A stretch of 64,000 nt of DNA from Vulcanimicrobiota bacterium (GCA_027307235.1 DAHUXH010000020.1:182616-246615); one strand, 5' to 3'; positions 1-12,156 are shown, numbered from the stretch's first letter. Notes: generated from the letters alone by a model not told the origin. Numbers and translations are program-made.

Positions 1-1
1 G

Positions 2-209
2 CGGCGGCTGCTCGCCCGCTGGCGGCTCGACTTGGAGCGCGCGGCGCGTGACGGGAGATGTTCGAGCGACGGACGCGAACGGCGGATCGCCGATTCCTAC
101 GTCTTGCTCAAGACCGGGATCGCGCCCGGACATATCGCGCCCGCGACGATCCGCAACGAACTCGGCGACGCGATTTATGCGTTGCTCTATGGGATGAACG
201 AAGAAACGA

Positions 210-232
<23 letters not shown>
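2..232 (+). CDS. C-terminal end of an unidentified protein (5' cut by window)
   Basis: An open frame runs from the window edge to a TGA at 230-232 and overlaps the gyrB start by 23 bases. The visible 76 or so residues are Arg-rich at first and end in a hydrophobic stretch (DAIYALLYGMNEE). I do not recognise the family. In many genomes the gene before gyrB is recF or a DciA-like DUF721 gene, but this tail does not clearly match either. The competing frames stop at 51 and 198, so this is the only frame that stays open to gyrB. The overlap could mean translational coupling, or that this frame is not real. Confidence 0.35.
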
Positions 233-2114
<1,882 letters not shown>

Positions 2115-2131
2115 GGTTGCGCCATCCGGTG

Positions 2132-5100
2132 ATGCGCAAGCGGTATTGGATCGCGGCACTCATCGCCATCGCGTTCGTCCTTCTCGTCGCGAACCGGCAC
2201 GCGGTCATGCGGTCGGTGCTCTGGCCCCTTACCGGCGCGGTCACCGGCTATTCCGTCGCCTACGATGCGTTGCAGGTCGGACCGTCGGCGATGTTCGTGC
2301 GCGGACTGCGCATCGGGCACGGGGGCGATCCGCTCTTCGATGCGAAGCGCGTGACGATCGCGTACGCGGCGCGCGATCTCTTGCCGGGAAGCACGCATCG
2401 TTTCGGCGTGCGCGCGATCGACATTGAATCGCCGGTTCTCACGATCGTGCGCCACAGCGATCAATCGCTGAACCTTCCCACCGGCGCGGCGCTGCCGGCT
2501 CAGAGACCCCTGCGCCTCAATTCCGTGCCCCTGCGCTTGGACGCGCGCGTGCGTAACGGCACCATCGTCGTCGTCGACGACCCGGTTGACGGCGCGCCGC
2601 GCGAAGTGCAGCGGGTCGAACATCTTGCCGTGGACGCCCATGTTGACGATGCCGGGCGCACGCACCTTGACGCGACGGCGTCGCTGGCCGGCGGCGGCGC
2701 GGTGCGCGCGCAGGGAACCATCGATCTCGCACGAGGCTATGCAATGCACCGCATCATTGCAACCGACGTGCCGCTCGGCGCGATCGCCAATGCCGCGATC
2801 GACAGCGGCGCGCTGCGCGCGACCGGCGGGCGTGCGCGCAGCATCGACGTGAAACTCTATGCGTTTGACGTCGCGCCGCAACAGTCGCCGCAGTATCATC
2901 TGGCCGGACGCTTCGACATCGGCGATGCATCGCTGCATCTCTCGTCGCTCGCACAGCCGGCGGTCGCGCTGCACGGAACGATCGAACTGCTCGACGACGA
3001 AGTGTTCGCCGTCGCCGCCCGTGCGCGCACCGCGAACACGACCGTGCGGCTCGCAGGCGGCATCTTCGACTTTGCGCATCCGCAGCTGAACATCGGCATC
3101 GTGGGCAGCGGCGATCTCGCGGATCTGCGCCGTCTGCACCATTCGATCGCGTCGCGCCCGCTCGCCGGACGCACGTCGCTTGGCATTCGTTTGACCGCAA
3201 GCGCCGATGCGCCGCTGGTGCTCATCGACGGAAGCTCCGCGCATCTGCACTACGGCCACGTGCCTCTCGACGACGTGCGCGCGCACGTCGCCATCGATGG
3301 ACAAGGCCTGATATTCACGCGATCGACTGCGCGCTACGGTGGTGTGAACCTGACGCTGCACGGTGCGCTCTCTTTCGATGATGCGAACACGGTTGCGCTC
3401 GACGTCCACGCCCGCGGTCCCGCGCGCGCGGTACCCTACCTCTCGGCGTTGCTCGCGCGCGAACACGTCGTGACCGACGCCACCCTGCGCGGACCGATCG
3501 CGCACGTCAGCGCGCGCGGTTTGCTGACAGCGTCGGGCGAGGGCAGTGCGTCGGTTCCGTTCACGCTGACCGGCGACGGTCACACCTCGATCGGACCGAT
3601 GCGCGCCGCCGTAGGAACGGGAACGGTCGCGGCCGGATGGACGATCGATCGCAGCGACGGCGACACCGCATTTTGGCTCGACGCCGATGGAATCAGCCTG
3701 CATCCCGCTCCGGCCTTCCCCGGCTTGCCGGCACCGGCCATCCCCCTCGAGGGCCGGGTCGTCCACGCCGGCCTCGCCGGCGGCGGCTCCTCGATCGCTC
3801 CGATCGTGGCTGGCCGGGTCGCCTTTGAGCGCACGCGCATCGCCGGACTCGGGATCGACCGGCTGGACGCCTCGTTCGCGGGTCCGCTCGCGGGCGCGCT
3901 GGTGAGCCGCCTGGACGGCGCCGGGCCGTGGGGGCGCTTCTCCGGCGAGGGCTCGGTCTCGCCGCACCGGATCGCGCTGCGCGGCACGATCGACGGGACC
4001 CTCCAAGGCCTGGACGGAGAGCTCGGCTCGCTCCACGCTCGCGGACATGCGAGCGGGCCCTTTTCGATCGATGTGGGGCCGTCGGGCCTGCGTCTTGCGT
4101 CGGCGGGCCTCGCCATCGCGGGCGGGAGCGTCAATGGATTGCCGATATCGCGGGCGTCCGGGGAGCTGAGCGTCGCGGGGGGGCGCTTGGACGTGGGAGA
4201 GGCCCAGCTTGGGTTGGCGGGCGGGCGTGTGGTGGCCGCCGGTCCGGAGGACGCCGGCATCGCCTTCGTCGCGCGCGGCATCGACGCGTCGCAACTCGGC
4301 GCGCTCGGACTCCCGCCCGCGCGCGGAACCATCGATGCCGCCGGCGCCTTTCGCGGTGGGCAATCCGCCGCGTTTCGCGGGAACGTCGTGCTGCGCGACG
4401 GCCGAGTGGGCCGCGTGCCGGTCGCCGGCTCGGCGGCGGTCGACTACGCAGGCAGCTCGGTCGGGATCGCGGACGCGGTGATCGGCGCCGCCGGTGCCCA
4501 CGGCGAGGTCTCGGGCTCGATCTCCGGCCTCTCACAGGGCGCACCCGCCTACAACCTATTCGCGCACGTCGCGGCCGGCGATGCGGCGGCGGCGCTCGAC
4601 CTCGCGCGCCGGCCGCATCCCGGCAGCGACGGCTTTTACGGCGCCGACCTTCACGTGACCGGGGAGGGACACGCCCCAAACGCGGTCGGCGTCTTGCGCA
4701 TTCCGGTTGCTTCGGTCAACGGCTTGCCGATTCTCGACGGCTCCGCCGCGCTCGTCTACAACGGGGGCTTCGATCTGCGGCAGGGACGGGTGCAGATCGG
4801 CTCGACCGCGCTCGCATTCTCGGCCCAGAACATCGACGGCCTCACCGGCGTGCGCGTGCGCTCGCCGCGTGCCGACCTTTCGGACTTCGATGGACTCTTC
4901 GATACCGGCGACACGCTGGCCGGGACGGGTGCCTTGAACGCGCGCGTCACGATCACTCCGAACGACGTCAGCACCGGCGCCGACATCAACCTGCTCGGCC
5001 TTCGGTATCTGAATTATCCGATCGGCGACACGACGGCGTCATGGTCGAGCCGGCACGGGTCGGTGACCGGAACGCTGCGCATCGCCGGCCGGGCCGGAAC

Positions 5101-7252
5101 GCTGGTCGCGAACGGGCGAGTCGATCGCGCGCGCAGCGGCATCTCGCTCAAGCCCGGCCCCGATTTCTGGCAGCGCATCGTGAAACGGTCGAGGTTCGGA
5201 CTGACGCTTTCCCTGACGAATCTCGATCTGGGAACGTGGCTGCCCGCGCTCGGGTACGGCGGACCGTTCGAGGGGCGGCTGGACGGGCAGGGGACGGTGG
5301 CCGGGGTCTTTCCGGGGATCGCGCTGCACGGGGCGTTGCGCGTTCACGACGGCAGCATCGGGCGGCTCCCGATCGATCGCCTCGACGCCTCGATCGCCAA
5401 TGCCGGCTCGCGCGTCCGCATCACCCAAGCCGACCTGGCGGTGCCGTACCTCACTGCCAGTGGAAGCGGCTCCTTCGGCTTCGGCAAGGCACAGCCGCTC
5501 GACCTGAACGTCCACGCGGCCACGACCGACGTGTCGGCGCTGGTGCTCGGCCTGACCCGCAAGCACATCGACGTCGCAGGCCCGGCGGAATCGACCCTGC
5601 ACGTGACCGGCACGCCCAGCGATCCGCTCTACGAGGCGGGTGTCGATTCGGAGAAGCTCGCCGTCTCCGGCATCCCGATCTCGAATGTGTTCGGCACCGT
5701 CCGGCTGCAAGGACGGCGGCTCGAACTGCGCAACGCCGGATTCAGCCTGCCCAAAGGGCAGGTGACGCTCGCGGGCGGCATCCCGTTGACGCTCTCACCC
5801 CCGGCGCTCGGCCCTGAAACTGCGCCGGTGTCGTTCGACGTCCAGCTTGCGGGGATCGACCCGGCGGCGTTCGCTCCGTTGCTTGGCCACAACACCGTGC
5901 TCGGCGGGCGCATCGACGGGCACATCGGGGTCAGCGGAACGCTGGCCGACCCGCGCGCGCTCGGGCGTTTTGATCTGGCGGACGGCAGCTATCACAGCGA
6001 CGTGGAGCATGCGCCGATCACCGGCGTCACGGCCCGGCTGACCTTCAACAACGACTCGGCCACGCTGAGCAGCGTCTTCGCCCGCCTCGGCTTCGGGACG
6101 CTGAGCGGTTCGGGCGATGCCCGGTTGGGCGGACCGGGCGGATCGTCATTCTCCGTGCGGGCGCGCGCCGTTCAAGCCGCACTGGATTTTCCGGGCTTTG
6201 GACGGGGCAATGTGGATGCCGATCTCACGCTGGCCCGGCGCGCGCCCGGTCAGGCGACGCTGGCGGGAGACGTGACGTTGAGCGATGCGGTGCTGCCGTT
6301 CGCGGCGTTTCTCGGATCGAGCGGCGGAGCGTCTCTGCCGGTGCCCTTCCAGCTTGGGCTGGACGTGCACGTGCAGGCCGGCCGGAACGTGCGCGTGCGC
6401 GGCGGCCAGCTCGGCGCGGGGCTCGACATCGGAGCCAGCGGCCGGGCGCTGATCGCCGGCTCGCTCGACAAACCGACTCTGGACGGCGAGTTCGACTCCA
6501 CCGGCGGGACGTTGACCTACTTTGACCGGCTCTTTCGCGTGCAAGACGCGACGGTGATCTTCCATCGTGCGGACGGCATTCTGCCGATTCTGCATGCCGT
6601 GGGAACGACGCACGTTCTCAACCCCGATCCGGATCGCGCGCGCAATCCGCTCGGCTCGACCGATGTTTCGATCGCGATTGACGGGCCGATTTCCGGCCTG
6701 CGCTTTCACTTCACGACCAGCCCGCCCGGCTATAGCGACGATCAAGTGATTGCGATGCTGGCGCCGTTCAGCGGGCTGATCGGCCGTCCGGGGTCGCAGA
6801 CGCCGGGCGTCGCCGCCATCGCGGCCAACGGCGCGGCCACGCCGTATGTCCCTGCGGGCGTGATCGTCCAGCGCGACAACGGAGCCCTCAGCGTCGGCCA
6901 AGAAGCCTTCAATATTCTCAACGCACAGTTCACCTCGGCGCTGCTGGCGCCGATCGAAGAAGCCCTCGGGCAGTCGCTGGGCGAGGTCAGCTTGAACTTC
7001 ACCTTCGACTATTACGGGGCGGTGGGAGTGAATCTGCGACGCCAGATCGCGCGCAAGCTCTACGCGACGTACGGCACGACCTTCGGCCTTCCGCGGCGGC
7101 AGTCGGTCGGGCTGGCCTTCGCGCCGAGCGAGGCAACCGCCGCGCAGTTCTCGTTCTACACCATCACCGGCCCGCTGCTCTTCATCCCGGGAACGATCAC
7201 CCCGTTCGGTACCAATGGCTTCAGCTTCACGCTGCAGCGGGTGTTCCGATGA
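2132..7252 (+). CDS. tamB: TamB-like translocation and assembly module protein (DUF490/AsmA-like)
   Basis: A very large protein of about 1,706 residues with one N-terminal membrane anchor (hydrophobic stretch within residues 5-20) and a long body of repeating beta-rich segments that should sit in the periplasm. The last 350 or so residues look like the TamB C-terminal domain: TFDSTGG-type strands, PPGYSDDQVIAML, and a barrel-like ending. TamB-like proteins bridge inner and outer membranes and support outer-membrane protein insertion or lipid transport. The gene lies 17 bases after gyrB and just before bamA, which fits that role. ATG 2132 is chosen because the anchor follows at once; TTG 2117 and GTG 2129 are in-frame alternatives. 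Confidence 0.9.
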   Translation: MRKRYWIAALIAIAFVLLVANRHAVMRSVLWPLTGAVTGYSVAYDALQVGPSAMFVRGLRIGHGGDPLFDAKRVTIAYAARDLLPGSTHRFGVRAIDIESPVLTIVRHSDQSLNLPTGAALPAQRPLRLNSVPLRLDARVRNGTIVVVDDPVDGAPREVQRVEHLAVDAHVDDAGRTHLDATASLAGGGAVRAQGTIDLARGYAMHRIIATDVPLGAIANAAIDSGALRATGGRARSIDVKLYAFDVAPQQSPQYHLAGRFDIGDASLHLSSLAQPAVALHGTIELLDDEVFAVAARARTANTTVRLAGGIFDFAHPQLNIGIVGSGDLADLRRLHHSIASRPLAGRTSLGIRLTASADAPLVLIDGSSAHLHYGHVPLDDVRAHVAIDGQGLIFTRSTARYGGVNLTLHGALSFDDANTVALDVHARGPARAVPYLSALLAREHVVTDATLRGPIAHVSARGLLTASGEGSASVPFTLTGDGHTSIGPMRAAVGTGTVAAGWTIDRSDGDTAFWLDADGISLHPAPAFPGLPAPAIPLEGRVVHAGLAGGGSSIAPIVAGRVAFERTRIAGLGIDRLDASFAGPLAGALVSRLDGAGPWGRFSGEGSVSPHRIALRGTIDGTLQGLDGELGSLHARGHASGPFSIDVGPSGLRLASAGLAIAGGSVNGLPISRASGELSVAGGRLDVGEAQLGLAGGRVVAAGPEDAGIAFVARGIDASQLGALGLPPARGTIDAAGAFRGGQSAAFRGNVVLRDGRVGRVPVAGSAAVDYAGSSVGIADAVIGAAGAHGEVSGSISGLSQGAPAYNLFAHVAAGDAAAALDLARRPHPGSDGFYGADLHVTGEGHAPNAVGVLRIPVASVNGLPILDGSAALVYNGGFDLRQGRVQIGSTALAFSAQNIDGLTGVRVRSPRADLSDFDGLFDTGDTLAGTGALNARVTITPNDVSTGADINLLGLRYLNYPIGDTTASWSSRHGSVTGTLRIAGRAGTLVANGRVDRARSGISLKPGPDFWQRIVKRSRFGLTLSLTNLDLGTWLPALGYGGPFEGRLDGQGTVAGVFPGIALHGALRVHDGSIGRLPIDRLDASIANAGSRVRITQADLAVPYLTASGSGSFGFGKAQPLDLNVHAATTDVSALVLGLTRKHIDVAGPAESTLHVTGTPSDPLYEAGVDSEKLAVSGIPISNVFGTVRLQGRRLELRNAGFSLPKGQVTLAGGIPLTLSPPALGPETAPVSFDVQLAGIDPAAFAPLLGHNTVLGGRIDGHIGVSGTLADPRALGRFDLADGSYHSDVEHAPITGVTARLTFNNDSATLSSVFARLGFGTLSGSGDARLGGPGGSSFSVRARAVQAALDFPGFGRGNVDADLTLARRAPGQATLAGDVTLSDAVLPFAAFLGSSGGASLPVPFQLGLDVHVQAGRNVRVRGGQLGAGLDIGASGRALIAGSLDKPTLDGEFDSTGGTLTYFDRLFRVQDATVIFHRADGILPILHAVGTTHVLNPDPDRARNPLGSTDVSIAIDGPISGLRFHFTTSPPGYSDDQVIAMLAPFSGLIGRPGSQTPGVAAIAANGAATPYVPAGVIVQRDNGALSVGQEAFNILNAQFTSALLAPIEEALGQSLGEVSLNFTFDYYGAVGVNLRRQIARKLYATYGTTFGLPRRQSVGLAFAPSEATAAQFSFYTITGPLLFIPGTITPFGTNGFSFTLQRVFR

Positions 7253-7394
7253 GGCGGCGGCGGCCCGCTGCCGACAAGGACCGCGCCCGACCCCTTGAGA
7301 ACAGGGCGTGCCGGGTTCGAAACGCCGCGGGTTCGTCGCGCGTTCATCGGCTGGTCGCCACCCAGCCTTCGCTTACGAGGACAACGCTTTCTTG

Positions 7395-9653
7395 ATGACC
7401 GTCTCCCACCGGCGCACGCAACGGGCGCTCGTCCGATGCATCGGCATCGCACTCGCGGTGTTGTGCATGCTCGGAGAAATCGTGCCGCTCTCGGCGCGAG
7501 CTGCCGGCGCGCCGCCGATCGTCTCCGTCGACATTTCAGGAAACCAGCACGTCCCGACCGCGACGATCACAGCCGTCGTCCAAGCGAAAGCCGGTCAACT
7601 GTTTGATCCGAAGATCGTGCAAGACGATCTGCAGCGCATCAATCAACTCGGTTACTTTGCCGACGTGCCGCCGCCGCTCATTCGTCAACGGCCGAGCGGC
7701 ATCGCGATCACCTATCGCGTCGTCGAAAACCCGGTGCTCACCAAGATCACGTTCACCGGCAACAAGCAGGTCTCGAGCGACACGCTCCTGGCGCTGATGG
7801 ACTCGTCGGTCGGACAAGTCTTCGACACGAACACGTTCCGCCAAGACGTTCTCAAGATCAACAGCTATTACGAAAACATCGGTTTTCGCGGCGAGCTGCC
7901 CTCGCACGTCAAAGATCTTCATCTCGATTCGGCGACCGGTGTGCTCGCGCTGCAGATTCAAGAAGGCCTTACGATTCGCCACGTCATCATCAGCGGCGAT
8001 CCGCTGATCAAGACGAGCTTCATCACGCCCGTCCTGAGCGTCAAGCCGGGCACGGAGTACTCCGACGATCTGCGCGACAAGGACGCCGACGCCATTCGCA
8101 AGCTGTACGACAAGTACGACTTGGTCCTCGGCAATTTCGAAGGCGGTATCGATCCGTCGTCGATCGACCTGAAGAACGCGACCGCCGATGTGAAGTACGA
8201 CATCTGGGTGGCGCGCGTCGGCGCGGTCGAGATCACCGGGAACACGAAAACGAAGGATCCGGTTATCCGCCGCGAGTTGCGCCTGCGCCCCGGGATGGTC
8301 GTCTCGCAGTCCGCGCTCAAGCGCGACTACGATCGCCTCAACAACACGCAGTACTTCAAGAAGGTCGATTTGGAGCCCAAGGACGGCCCCGACAAGAAGC
8401 ACCCCGAGTACATCACGCTCGACTGGGTCGTAACCGAGCAGAGCACGGCGACGGCCAACGTCGGTTTCGGCTACTCCGGCGGATTGACCGGGCAGGGTGT
8501 GTACGGAACGATCGGGTTCAGCAACAGCAACTTGGGCGGAACCGGAAACGGTCTCTCGATTCAATTCCAGAACGGTGCGCGCGGCTACTCGGACTCGGCG
8601 CAGGTCACCATTCCCTATGTCGGCAACACGCCGCGCACGCAGCGGTACAGCACGTCGTTCCAGTTGTTCGACACCGGACAGATCTATTTTCCGCCGGTGT
8701 ACGCGGCGAACTCCGCGATCGCGTCAGTGACGGGAACGAGTACCAACGTGCTGACGCCGGTGACGCTGACGCCGACCGTGAACTCCGTGCCGCTTGGCGT
8801 CTTCGCGACGACGACCGCCAAGTCGGCCGGCGCCACCTTCCAAGTCGGCCGCCGCCAAACCGATTACACGCGGATCTTCGCCGGGCTCACCGGCGAGAAG
8901 CTCGCGTTTTCATCCACGGTTCCGGCTCCGTTCACGTTGACCGGTGCGCTGCCCAACGTCCTGGCCGGTCCGACGCCGAGTCCCTTGGGCGGTGCGACCA
9001 TTCCGGTCAACGGCAACATCGGCATCGCGGCGTCGTCGATCGCCAACGTCAACACCGGCGCTCCCTACACACTCTACAAGTTGGCGTTTGGGATTGCGCG
9101 CAACACGCTCGACGACGTCTTCGACCCGAGCCACGGTTCGTCGGTGACGCTGACCGAGGGTGTGTCGAATACGGCGTTCGGTTCAAGCTTCAACTACACG
9201 ACGACGACGCTCGACGCGTCGAAGTTCTATCCCGTCCTCAAGAACGCGTCGCTCGCCCTGCACGGGCTGGGCTTCGCGACGACCGGCGTGATCCCGCCGA
9301 GCGAACTGTATTCGTTCTCCGACCAACAACTGCGCGGGTACAATTCGATCTTCTACGGCACCGACGTGGGACTCGCGCAAGCCGAACTGCGCCAACCGAT
9401 CTCGGCCGACCGCAAGTTCATGGGCGTGGCGTTCTTCGATCAGGGCGCATTCAGGATTCGCGGAGCCGCGCCGACTCTCGATCCTTTCACCAATCGCACC
9501 ATCGGCTACCCGAGCAAGTGGACCCTCCGCTACGACTACGGCGTCGGTTTGCGCATCACGATCTCGCAGCTGGGCAACCAGACGCTGCGCATCGACTTCG
9601 CAAAGAGCCCGTTCGGCGGCCACACGAGCTTCGGCATCGGCGAAAGCTTCTAA
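7395..9653 (+). CDS. bamA: BamA/Omp85-family outer membrane protein assembly factor
   Basis: About 752 residues. A signal peptide (basic start, hydrophobic core, cleavage near AARAAG) is followed by POTRA domains, seen as repeats such as VDISGNQHVPTATI, ITFTGNKQVSSDTL and VEITGNTKTKDPVI, the last followed by IRRELRLRPG. The C-terminal half is a beta-barrel rich in Gly, Ser and Thr that ends in Phe (SFGIGESF), the usual outer-membrane recognition end. BamA inserts beta-barrel proteins into the outer membrane. ATG 7395 places the signal peptide at the N-terminus; GTG 7308 would add 29 residues ahead of it. Placement between tamB and OmpH-type chaperone genes is the familiar order for this pathway. 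Confidence 0.93.
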   Translation: MTVSHRRTQRALVRCIGIALAVLCMLGEIVPLSARAAGAPPIVSVDISGNQHVPTATITAVVQAKAGQLFDPKIVQDDLQRINQLGYFADVPPPLIRQRPSGIAITYRVVENPVLTKITFTGNKQVSSDTLLALMDSSVGQVFDTNTFRQDVLKINSYYENIGFRGELPSHVKDLHLDSATGVLALQIQEGLTIRHVIISGDPLIKTSFITPVLSVKPGTEYSDDLRDKDADAIRKLYDKYDLVLGNFEGGIDPSSIDLKNATADVKYDIWVARVGAVEITGNTKTKDPVIRRELRLRPGMVVSQSALKRDYDRLNNTQYFKKVDLEPKDGPDKKHPEYITLDWVVTEQSTATANVGFGYSGGLTGQGVYGTIGFSNSNLGGTGNGLSIQFQNGARGYSDSAQVTIPYVGNTPRTQRYSTSFQLFDTGQIYFPPVYAANSAIASVTGTSTNVLTPVTLTPTVNSVPLGVFATTTAKSAGATFQVGRRQTDYTRIFAGLTGEKLAFSSTVPAPFTLTGALPNVLAGPTPSPLGGATIPVNGNIGIAASSIANVNTGAPYTLYKLAFGIARNTLDDVFDPSHGSSVTLTEGVSNTAFGSSFNYTTTTLDASKFYPVLKNASLALHGLGFATTGVIPPSELYSFSDQQLRGYNSIFYGTDVGLAQAELRQPISADRKFMGVAFFDQGAFRIRGAAPTLDPFTNRTIGYPSKWTLRYDYGVGLRITISQLGNQTLRIDFAKSPFGGHTSFGIGESF

Positions 9654-9680
9654 TCTCAATCGCAGCTCACAGCTAGGAAC

Positions 9681-10490
9681 ATGATGCAGAGAACCATGCT
9701 TGCCAAACGTTTCATCACACTCTTCGCCGCGGTCGCGCTGTTTGCGCCGGCGGCGTTGGCGGCGGACCTCAGCGACGTTGGCTATCTCGATCAAGCGCAG
9801 ATCGGCTCGCTGCCGGTCTTTCAACGCGCGAATGCGCAACTGGCGCAATTCAAGTCGCAACTCGACGCGCAGTTCGCGGCGGCGATGAAATCGGCGCGCA
9901 GTGATGCCGAGAAACAGAGCGTCTCGATCGAGTTCCAGCAGAAGCTCGCGGACAAGCAGCGCGAGATCGTCGGCCCGATGTTCACGCGAGCGCAGCTTGC
10001 GATCAGCGCGGTTGCCGCGACCAAGCACCTGAGCGTCGTCCTCGACAAGCAGATCGTGATCTACGGAGGTCAAGACATCACGAGCGACGTGCAAAACTTG
10101 ATCACGAGTTCGAAAGCGATCGCGACGCCGTCGGCAACCCCGCCGCCTTCGGAGATCGGCTTCGTCGATCAAACCGCACTAGACGCGTTGCCGAAGGTCA
10201 AACAAGCCAACGACGATTTCGCGAAGTTCACCGACGACACGCGCAAGGCGTTCGTGGCGAAGTTCAACCAAGCCAAGACTGACGCCGACAAGCAGCAGGT
10301 CGCCAAAGACTACCGCAACGCGATCACCGCGAAACAAACCGATATGCTCAAACCGCTGGTCGACTCGACGAAATCCGCGACCGCGGACGCCGCGGGCAAG
10401 CACAATCTGCTGCTTGTGGTCGATCGTTCCGAAGTGCTCTATGGGGGGACGGATCTTACCAACGATGTCACGACTGCGCTCGGCAAGTAG
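9681..10490 (+). CDS. Periplasmic Skp/OmpH-like chaperone with two tandem OmpH-type domains
   Basis: 269 residues with a clear signal peptide (MLAKRF, hydrophobic core, AALAAD). The mature part holds two copies of the same unit. Each starts with a GYLDQ or GFVDQ strand, continues as a long charged Gln/Lys/Ala helix, and ends in the same signature: IVIYGGQDITSDV near residues 128-140 and VLYGGTDLTNDV near 254-265. Skp/OmpH normally has one such unit of about 140 residues and holds unfolded outer-membrane proteins in the periplasm. An AGGA ribosome site lies just before the paired ATG codons at 9681 and 9684. The 3' end overlaps the next gene by 26 bases. Confidence 0.82.
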   Translation: MMQRTMLAKRFITLFAAVALFAPAALAADLSDVGYLDQAQIGSLPVFQRANAQLAQFKSQLDAQFAAAMKSARSDAEKQSVSIEFQQKLADKQREIVGPMFTRAQLAISAVAATKHLSVVLDKQIVIYGGQDITSDVQNLITSSKAIATPSATPPPSEIGFVDQTALDALPKVKQANDDFAKFTDDTRKAFVAKFNQAKTDADKQQVAKDYRNAITAKQTDMLKPLVDSTKSATADAAGKHNLLLVVDRSEVLYGGTDLTNDVTTALGK

Positions 10491-11745
10491 CGCGATCGTG
10501 GCGTCGGCGCTGCTCTTGGCGGGATGCGGCAACCACGCCGGCATGAACGCGCCCAACCCGAGCGGGATCGGTTACGTGCAGCTCGACGAGGTGATCAAAC
10601 ATCATCCCTTGTACGCGCAGCTGTCGCAGATGGACGACGCGATCGCGGCGTTTGATTTGACGTCGCTCGGCGGTCCCGTGCCGAGCGGTGCCGATGCGAA
10701 AGCGCAGATCGCCGAACTCGATCGTGAAGTCAAACAGGCGCAAGCGCGTGCCGACGCCGAGATCGCCCGCAAGCGTTCGGACTATCAGCAGCGCGAAGCG
10801 CAGGCCGATCGCGCGGCCCTAGCCGCTGCCGGCATCTCCGGTCCGAAGCTGGCCGATCAGGGGACGCAGGTCGCGCAAGAACAAGCGGCGGTACAGCAGG
10901 CCGGGAAAGACTATGCGGCGTTTCAGAAATCCTTGATGGATTCCGGGAACGCCCAGATACAATCCATCGTGCAGTCGCTCAACCAGCAGGCACAGCGCAA
11001 GGTCGAGGCGCGCGTCGAGCAGTTGCAGCAAGGCGAGTCGCAACTCGCATTGTCGCTGTCGCAGCAGAATGCGTCGGCGCGCGTACCGATCAAGACGCGT
11101 CTGTCGAACTTAGCGCTCGACGATGCCACGCGCGCGTCGCTTCAGCAACAGTTGAATGATCTCGACAAGAAAGAAACGACGGCCCTCGCGGCTCGCCGCG
11201 CGGCCGACAACCGCGAGCTCGATGCCTACAAAGCGCAGGTCGAACGCGACCGCCGAGCCGCGATCGCTGCCGAGGTGGCGAAAATCAACACGGCCACGCA
11301 AGCCAAGCTGGCCGCGCGCCGCAGCGACGTGAACGCGCAGTTGCGCACGATCGGAACGCAGCAGGCGCTGCCGAGCATCCCGCCGGGAATGCAGGCGAAG
11401 TTGCAGGCCATCCATCAGGATTTCTCCGCGCAGTTTCAACAAGACGTGCAAAAAACGGTCGATGCGTACAACCAGACCAAAGCCGATCTTGACCTGCGGT
11501 ATGCGACGTTGACGGGAGACGTCCAAGCCGCCAATGCGGCCAAGAACGAAGAAGTCACCGGCCTGCAAGGCCGGCGAGCGGCGTTGTATGACAAGATCAG
11601 CGCGCAGGTCGCCAGCGAGGCATCGCGCATCGCGCAAACCCACCACCTGCGACTGGTGGTCAGCGTTACCAGTTCGTCCGTCGAGCGCGGCGGATACGAT
11701 CTCACCGATGAAGTCACCAAGGACGTTGAAAGCCTACACGAATGA
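10465..11745 (+). CDS. OmpH-like long coiled-coil lipoprotein
   Basis: About 426 residues. ATG 10465 gives a short basic start, a hydrophobic core and a lipobox (LLAGC), so this should be a lipoprotein anchored in the envelope. The body is almost wholly Gln/Ala/Arg/Lys helix, predicted coiled coil. The C-terminus carries the OmpH-type ending shared with its neighbours (HHLRLVVSV ... GGYDLTDEV). It overlaps the previous gene by 26 bases and the next by 4 (ATGA), so the three OmpH-type genes form one translation-coupled block. Length is about three times that of a normal Skp, the extra length lying in the helical arm. Role as a periplasmic chaperone or spacer is inferred. Confidence 0.76.
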   Translation: MSRLRSASSAIVASALLLAGCGNHAGMNAPNPSGIGYVQLDEVIKHHPLYAQLSQMDDAIAAFDLTSLGGPVPSGADAKAQIAELDREVKQAQARADAEIARKRSDYQQREAQADRAALAAAGISGPKLADQGTQVAQEQAAVQQAGKDYAAFQKSLMDSGNAQIQSIVQSLNQQAQRKVEARVEQLQQGESQLALSLSQQNASARVPIKTRLSNLALDDATRASLQQQLNDLDKKETTALAARRAADNRELDAYKAQVERDRRAAIAAEVAKINTATQAKLAARRSDVNAQLRTIGTQQALPSIPPGMQAKLQAIHQDFSAQFQQDVQKTVDAYNQTKADLDLRYATLTGDVQAANAAKNEEVTGLQGRRAALYDKISAQVASEASRIAQTHHLRLVVSVTSSSVERGGYDLTDEVTKDVESLHE

Positions 11746-12146
11746 AAAGAATCTCTCTCTTCCTTCTTGCCGCCATCGCCGCGACGTCATTCGCGGGTTG
11801 CGCGAGCTCAAGCCCGATCGGTCTGGTCGACGTTGCGCGATTGACGGCGAACTGGGACAAGTACCAGAGCGGGCAGTCGCAACTGGCATCCGACGAACAA
11901 GCGCTGCAGACGAGCAAAGCCAGCAATCAGCAGAAGAACGCACAGGCATTGCAGATCCAGCGCAAGTACGTGCAGCTCAGCGACGAATTGGCCGGCGAAG
12001 TGCGCGACGCAGTCGCGAAGGTCGCGGCGGCCAAGCATCTGGACTTAGTGGTCACGCGCCAGGGCACCGGGTACGGCGGCGTCGACGTGACGCCGGATGT
12101 CGAAAAGGAACTCGGCATCACCGAAAAAGCGACGCCGACGCCGTAA
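11742..12146 (+). CDS. Small OmpH/Skp-like lipoprotein
   Basis: 134 residues with a lipoprotein signal (FAGC lipobox near residue 20). After a GLVDVARL strand comes a single Gln/Ala/Lys helix and the shared OmpH-type ending (HLDLVVTRQGTGYGGVDVTPDV). This is the most canonical Skp-sized member of the three-gene set. It starts in an ATGA overlap with the preceding gene and ends 10 bases before lpxD, the position that skp holds in many diderms (bamA-skp-lpxD). Lipid anchoring distinguishes it from soluble Skp of Escherichia coli. Confidence 0.8.
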   Translation: MKRISLFLLAAIAATSFAGCASSSPIGLVDVARLTANWDKYQSGQSQLASDEQALQTSKASNQQKNAQALQIQRKYVQLSDELAGEVRDAVAKVAAAKHLDLVVTRQGTGYGGVDVTPDVEKELGITEKATPTP

Positions 12147-12156
12147 CGCCGGAGTG

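Noticed and set aside
3928..5817. 629-codon plus-strand frame inside tamB
   Set aside because: Arg-rich shadow frame with no motifs; the TamB frame explains the region.
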